9,125 bases of DNA, from the NCBI GenBank assembly GCA_041481445.1, contig JBGPBV010000218.1, forward strand, positions 1 through 9,125, read 5' to 3'. The stretch's first letter is position 1; each line of letters opens with the position of its first letter. Below, in pieces: positions 6,751-9,125 of the stretch. The notes beneath the pieces were generated by a model. That model saw nothing but the letters and a program-made list of their open reading frames with translations. It made no database searches and had not been told where the DNA came from. The position numbers and the translations under genes are program-made. The DNA comes from AA29 sp041481445 (GTDB taxonomy: Bacteria > Acidobacteriota > Vicinamibacteria > Fen-336).

Positions 6751-7745
6751 CCCCGATGTCCTCGATAGAGGGGCACGCCCTCGAGATAGTCGAACACGCG
6801 GTCCATGAAGCGATCTCCGAGGGTCGCCTCGCTGGGCGGCCGGTGGAGCCGCAGCCCCTCCAGGAACTCCACGTCACGCTCCAGGAACGACGTGAACAGC
6901 CAGGCGGCGACGCGGGCCTTCAGCCGCCCGGCCGCGCCCGGCGCCGCCGCGATGCCGGCCACGCCGCGGATCGTCGTCCCCCCGGACGAGGGAACCATCG
7001 ACAGCATCAGGAACGACCTCCGCTCGCCCAGCGCGCTCTCGACCAGCATCAGGCTGCCGCCCAGGCACGAGATCCGGGCGCGGATCCGATCGCCGGCCAG
7101 GTAACCCATCAATCGGTCGCTCAGCCCGCGGCCGGTGACGCTCGCCTCGTAGGCGACCTCCATGCGGTGGGGCGCCGGCCGCAGGAACTCGGGCTCCGCG
7201 CGCAGGCGGCGATGGTGCACGGTCTGCAGGTGGTCGATGTCGCAGCCGTTGGCGATGAGGGCGCGCCAGGAGATCGGGAACCGGCGCGGGGAGATGAGCC
7301 GCGTGGCCACGTCGCCCCCGGCGGCCAGGGCCGGCACCGGGAAATCGAAGGGCTCGCCCTCGCCCAGGAACACCCACACGCCGCCGTGGCGCTCGAGGAC
7401 CCGGAAGGTCGGCTGCCGCAGCTCGTGGGCCGTCCCCCCGGAGAGGCCGCGGCAGAGGCCGGTCCCGTCGAACACCCGATGGTGGAGAGCGCAGCGGATG
7501 CCGTCGCCCACGACCCGCCCGTGCCTCAGGTGCGCGCCGAGGTGGGCGCAGTGCGCGGCCAGCGCGCGGACCTGTCCATCGCCGGCGCCGCGGTAGACGA
7601 TCAGGGCCTCGTCGCCGACCTCGGTGGCGACGATCCGTCCCGGACGATCGAGGTCGCGCGCGGCCGCCACGAGGTACCACGACTGCGGGCATCCCTCCGC
7701 GGCGTGCCCCCGGGAGTCCCGCGGCTCCGGCGACGGCCGTCTCAC
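6735..7745 (-). CDS. Rieske non-heme iron oxygenase, terminal oxygenase component
   Basis: A 336-residue protein. The N-terminal Rieske [2Fe-2S] domain has CAH (66-68) and CALH (85-88) separated by 16 residues, the spacing of CxH-x16-CxxH. The catalytic domain has NGCDIDHLQTVH (166-177), giving D169, H172 and H177 of the D-xx-H-xxxx-H mononuclear iron motif. D291 in ERDVEF is a candidate third iron ligand. The size and layout resemble the single-subunit oxygenases acting on sterols and chlorophyll breakdown products (KshA, Neverland/PaO types) rather than aromatic-ring alpha/beta dioxygenases; this is inference. No ferredoxin or reductase lies nearby, so electrons must come from elsewhere. 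GTG at 7745 is chosen because it overlaps the preceding stop (GTGA) and gives a normal N-terminus; the frame stays open further upstream, but that part overlaps the preceding gene and shows no domain. Confidence 0.87.
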   Translation of the reverse strand: MRRPSPEPRDSRGHAAEGCPQSWYLVAAARDLDRPGRIVATEVGDEALIVYRGAGDGQVRALAAHCAHLGAHLRHGRVVGDGIRCALHHRVFDGTGLCRGLSGGTAHELRQPTFRVLERHGGVWVFLGEGEPFDFPVPALAAGGDVATRLISPRRFPISWRALIANGCDIDHLQTVHHRRLRAEPEFLRPAPHRMEVAYEASVTGRGLSDRLMGYLAGDRIRARISCLGGSLMLVESALGERRSFLMLSMVPSSGGTTIRGVAGIAAAPGAAGRLKARVAAWLFTSFLERDVEFLEGLRLHRPPSEATLGDRFMDRVFDYLEGVPLYRGHRGWTAA

Positions 7746-8398
7746 GCCGTCCGGCGCCGCCGGCCGAGGACGAACCCGAGGCCGAGGGCGAGGACCACCG
7801 CCACCGCGCCGGCCAGGATCGCCGTGCGCTCGAGGCGATGCAGGATCGGGTTGTCGAACACGTTCGTCGAGTAGTGGAAGGCCGCCACCTTCCAGGCGCC
7901 CTCGTGCTTGACCAGGGTGGCCGTCCACCGCGCGCGGATGTCGATCTCCATCCCGCTCGTGAGCTTGTAGTGGCCGTCGGAGGAGCCGGCGGAGATCCCG
8001 GTGTCGCCGTAGAGCGCGGTCAGCGCGTCCGGCTCGAAGTCGATCTTGATGTCCTCCACCACGCGGTCGGGGCCGACCATCATCTTGTTGAAATAGGCGC
8101 GCACGCCTTCGCGGCCGCGGGCCACGTCGTTGTTCATGGTGGTGAAGACGATGTCGGGGTGGGCCTCGGCCAGCAGGGCGTCGACGTTGCGGGCGTTGAA
8201 GGCCTCCACGATCCGCTTGCGCAGGGCGCGGAGCGCGTCGTGGGTCGCGTCCGCGCTCGCGGCCGCGGGGGCCGCGGCCGGTGTCGCGGTTGAGGCCGCC
8301 GTGGGCGGCGGGGAAGAGGGCTGGGCGAGCACGGCGGCGGGGGTGAGCGTGGCGACGACTCCGAACAGTCCCAGAGAGAGACGATCGCGCAATCGCAT
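7742..8398 (-). CDS. Exported NTF2-like (SnoaL/DUF4440-type) protein with C-terminal membrane anchor
   Basis: A 218-residue protein. Residues 1-25 form a Sec signal peptide ending AAVLA before Q26, followed by a Pro/Ala/Thr-rich linker to about 50. Residues 53-182 are an NTF2-like alpha+beta cone: a helix with RKRIVEAFNARNVDALLAEAHPDIVF, a middle GREGVRAYF, then the strand pair RWTATLVKHEG and WKVAAFHYS. Such domains bind small hydrophobic ligands or catalyse simple reactions on them. A second hydrophobic segment (192-212) ends in GRRRRTA, a tail-anchor with basic stop-transfer. The domain should therefore lie outside the cytoplasmic membrane. ATG at 8398 has AGAGGAG four bases upstream. It is the first gene of the operon and its TGA overlaps the Rieske GTG. 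A role as a lipid-binding or processing partner of the downstream enzymes is inferred from context only. Confidence 0.84.
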   Translation of the reverse strand: MRLRDRLSLGLFGVVATLTPAAVLAQPSSPPPTAASTATPAAAPAAASADATHDALRALRKRIVEAFNARNVDALLAEAHPDIVFTTMNNDVARGREGVRAYFNKMMVGPDRVVEDIKIDFEPDALTALYGDTGISAGSSDGHYKLTSGMEIDIRARWTATLVKHEGAWKVAAFHYSTNVFDNPILHRLERTAILAGAVAVVLALGLGFVLGRRRRTA

Positions 8399-8402
8399 GG
8401 CT

Positions 8403-8409
8403 CTCCTCT
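8403..8409 (-). promoter_or_regulatory. Ribosome binding site of the four-gene minus operon
   Basis: AGAGGAG on the minus strand, four bases from the ATG at 8398. It supports this ATG as the start of the first operon gene. Confidence 0.65.
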
Positions 8410-8413
8410 TGTG

Positions 8414-8482
8414 GTGATCGGGCGGCTTGTAGTGATCGGGCGGCGCAAGTCTACTCCAGACGGCGTCGGGGCCATCGGGCGG
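8414..8482. repeat. Short direct repeats upstream of the minus operon (candidate operator sites)
   Basis: GTGATCGGGCGGC occurs exactly at 8414-8426 and 8432-8444, an 18-base period. Its core ATCGGGCGG recurs at 8474-8482. The first copy starts 16 bases upstream of the operon ATG. I see no convincing -35/-10 pair for either gene in this 169-bp divergent region. The copies may be regulator-binding sites or a small local duplication. Confidence 0.5.
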
Positions 8483-8567
8483 ATCTTCGTCACACTCGCA
8501 GGTAACAGAGCGACCGGGCTCACCGACCGGGGTGGCCGGGAGCGTTCCAATATGCGCCGCGATGGGG

Positions 8568-9125
8568 ATGCGGAGCCAAAGCGTCGGCGGCAGTGGACCG
8601 TCCTCAGTGCCCTGGATCGCCTTCGGCCTCGTCTGGGCCCTGACGCTGGGCGCCGGGTTTGCGGTCCTCTGGAGCTACAAGCTCCGGCCGGGCGAGGCCG
8701 CCCTTCCGCCCTCTCTCTGGCCCCCGGACAGCCGGATCCCCCGGCGCCACGACCGCGCGACCCTCGTGCTCTTCGCCCACCCGAAGTGCCCGTGCACGCG
8801 CGCGAGCGTGGCCGAGCTGGCCCGTCTGATGTCTCGCTTCGACGACCGGCTTTCCGCCGAGGTGGTCTTTCTCCGGCCGGCCGGAGTCGGAGCGGAGTGG
8901 GACCACACGGAGCTGTGGGAGCGGGCCTCCGCCATCCCGGGAGTGACGGCGGTGCGGGACGACGCGGGGGTCGAGGCCGCCCGCTTCCGGGCCGTGACCT
9001 CCGGGCTCGCCGTCCTCTACGACGCCGAGGGACGGCTGCTGTTCAGCGGCGGCATCACTGCCGCCCGCGGCCACGAGGGCGACAGCTTCGGCACCCGCCG
9101 CATCAGCGCGTTGCTGCGCACCGGA
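8568..9125 (+). CDS. RedB-like membrane-anchored thioredoxin-fold protein (3' end cut by window edge)
   Basis: 186 residues are visible and the frame leaves the right edge. One TM segment at about 15-37 anchors it, with a short GEAALPPSLWPPDSR linker to the folded domain outside the membrane. The domain starts ATLVLFAHPKCPCTRAS (64-80): a thioredoxin-type strand and helix in which the usual CxxC is replaced by C74-P-C76. VVFLRPAGV (99-107), LWERASAIPGV (116-126), AVLYDAEGRLLFSGGIT (148-164) and ARGHEGD (166-172) match what I recall of proteins annotated RedB in planctomycetes and acidobacteria. A redox role is likely; the partner is unknown. Start is uncertain: in-frame ATGs at 8562 and 8568, a GTG at 8607, and none with a good Shine-Dalgarno. 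It is divergent from the minus operon. Confidence 0.78.
   Translation, partial: MRSQSVGGSGPSSVPWIAFGLVWALTLGAGFAVLWSYKLRPGEAALPPSLWPPDSRIPRRHDRATLVLFAHPKCPCTRASVAELARLMSRFDDRLSAEVVFLRPAGVGAEWDHTELWERASAIPGVTAVRDDAGVEAARFRAVTSGLAVLYDAEGRLLFSGGITAARGHEGDSFGTRRISALLRTG

Noticed and set aside
5822..6877. N-terminal extension of the synthase frame to an ATG at 6877
   Set aside because: The extension overlaps the desaturase and part of the Rieske gene in another frame, shows no domain, and the GTG at 5821 gives the normal family length and GTGA coupling.
5923..7874. Long plus-strand frames opposite the desaturase and Rieske genes
   Set aside because: Arg/Gly/His-rich translations without motifs; the minus strand carries all His boxes and iron-sulfur ligands.
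7746..7928. Upstream extension of the Rieske gene to an ATG at 7928
   Set aside because: It would overlap the NTF2-like gene by nearly 190 bases with low-complexity Arg/Pro/Gly sequence; the GTG at 7745 fits operon overlap.
8604..9074. Minus-strand frame opposite the RedB-like gene
   Set aside because: No recognisable domain or upstream signal, while the plus strand shows a TM segment and a thioredoxin-like core.

Overview
The window is about 70% GC with densely packed genes and strong third-position GC bias. That bias produces many long antisense ORFs that are not genes. There are no phage, transposon, RNA-gene or CRISPR signals. The mix of genes (zinc-ribbon/TPR/propeller membrane protein, RedB-like redoxin, Rieske oxygenase beside a desaturase and a squalene/phytoene synthase homologue) suggests a free-living high-GC Gram-negative bacterium such as Acidobacteriota, Myxococcota or a related soil/sediment lineage. 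This placement is inference from gene content only.

Layout. (1) 1-1096, minus, running off the left edge: a zinc-ribbon, TPR, single-TM, TolB-like propeller protein. It is transcribed divergently from (2) 1173-1820, plus, a VOC/glyoxalase-like protein. The two share a compact back-to-back promoter region. (3) 1874-4941, plus: a two-gene operon with its own AT-rich promoter, encoding a cytoplasmic thermolysin-fold metallopeptidase and a ComEC-type metallo-beta-lactamase hydrolase, overlapping by ATGA. (4) A perfect hairpin at 4956-4977 marks the convergent junction. (5) 4964-8398, minus: a four-gene overlapping operon, in transcription order a secreted/anchored NTF2-like protein, a Rieske oxygenase, a membrane desaturase and a squalene/phytoene-synthase-type enzyme. 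(6) 8568 to the right edge, plus: a membrane-anchored RedB-like thioredoxin-fold protein, divergent from the operon across a 169-bp region holding short direct repeats.

Two units deserve attention. The peptidase-hydrolase pair has no housekeeping partner and looks like a self-contained two-component module; a role in defence or stress is possible but not shown. The four-gene minus operon combines an isoprenoid-coupling enzyme with two oxidative tailoring enzymes (a membrane di-iron desaturase and a Rieske mononuclear iron oxygenase), which reads as a small lipid or terpenoid pathway with an unknown product.
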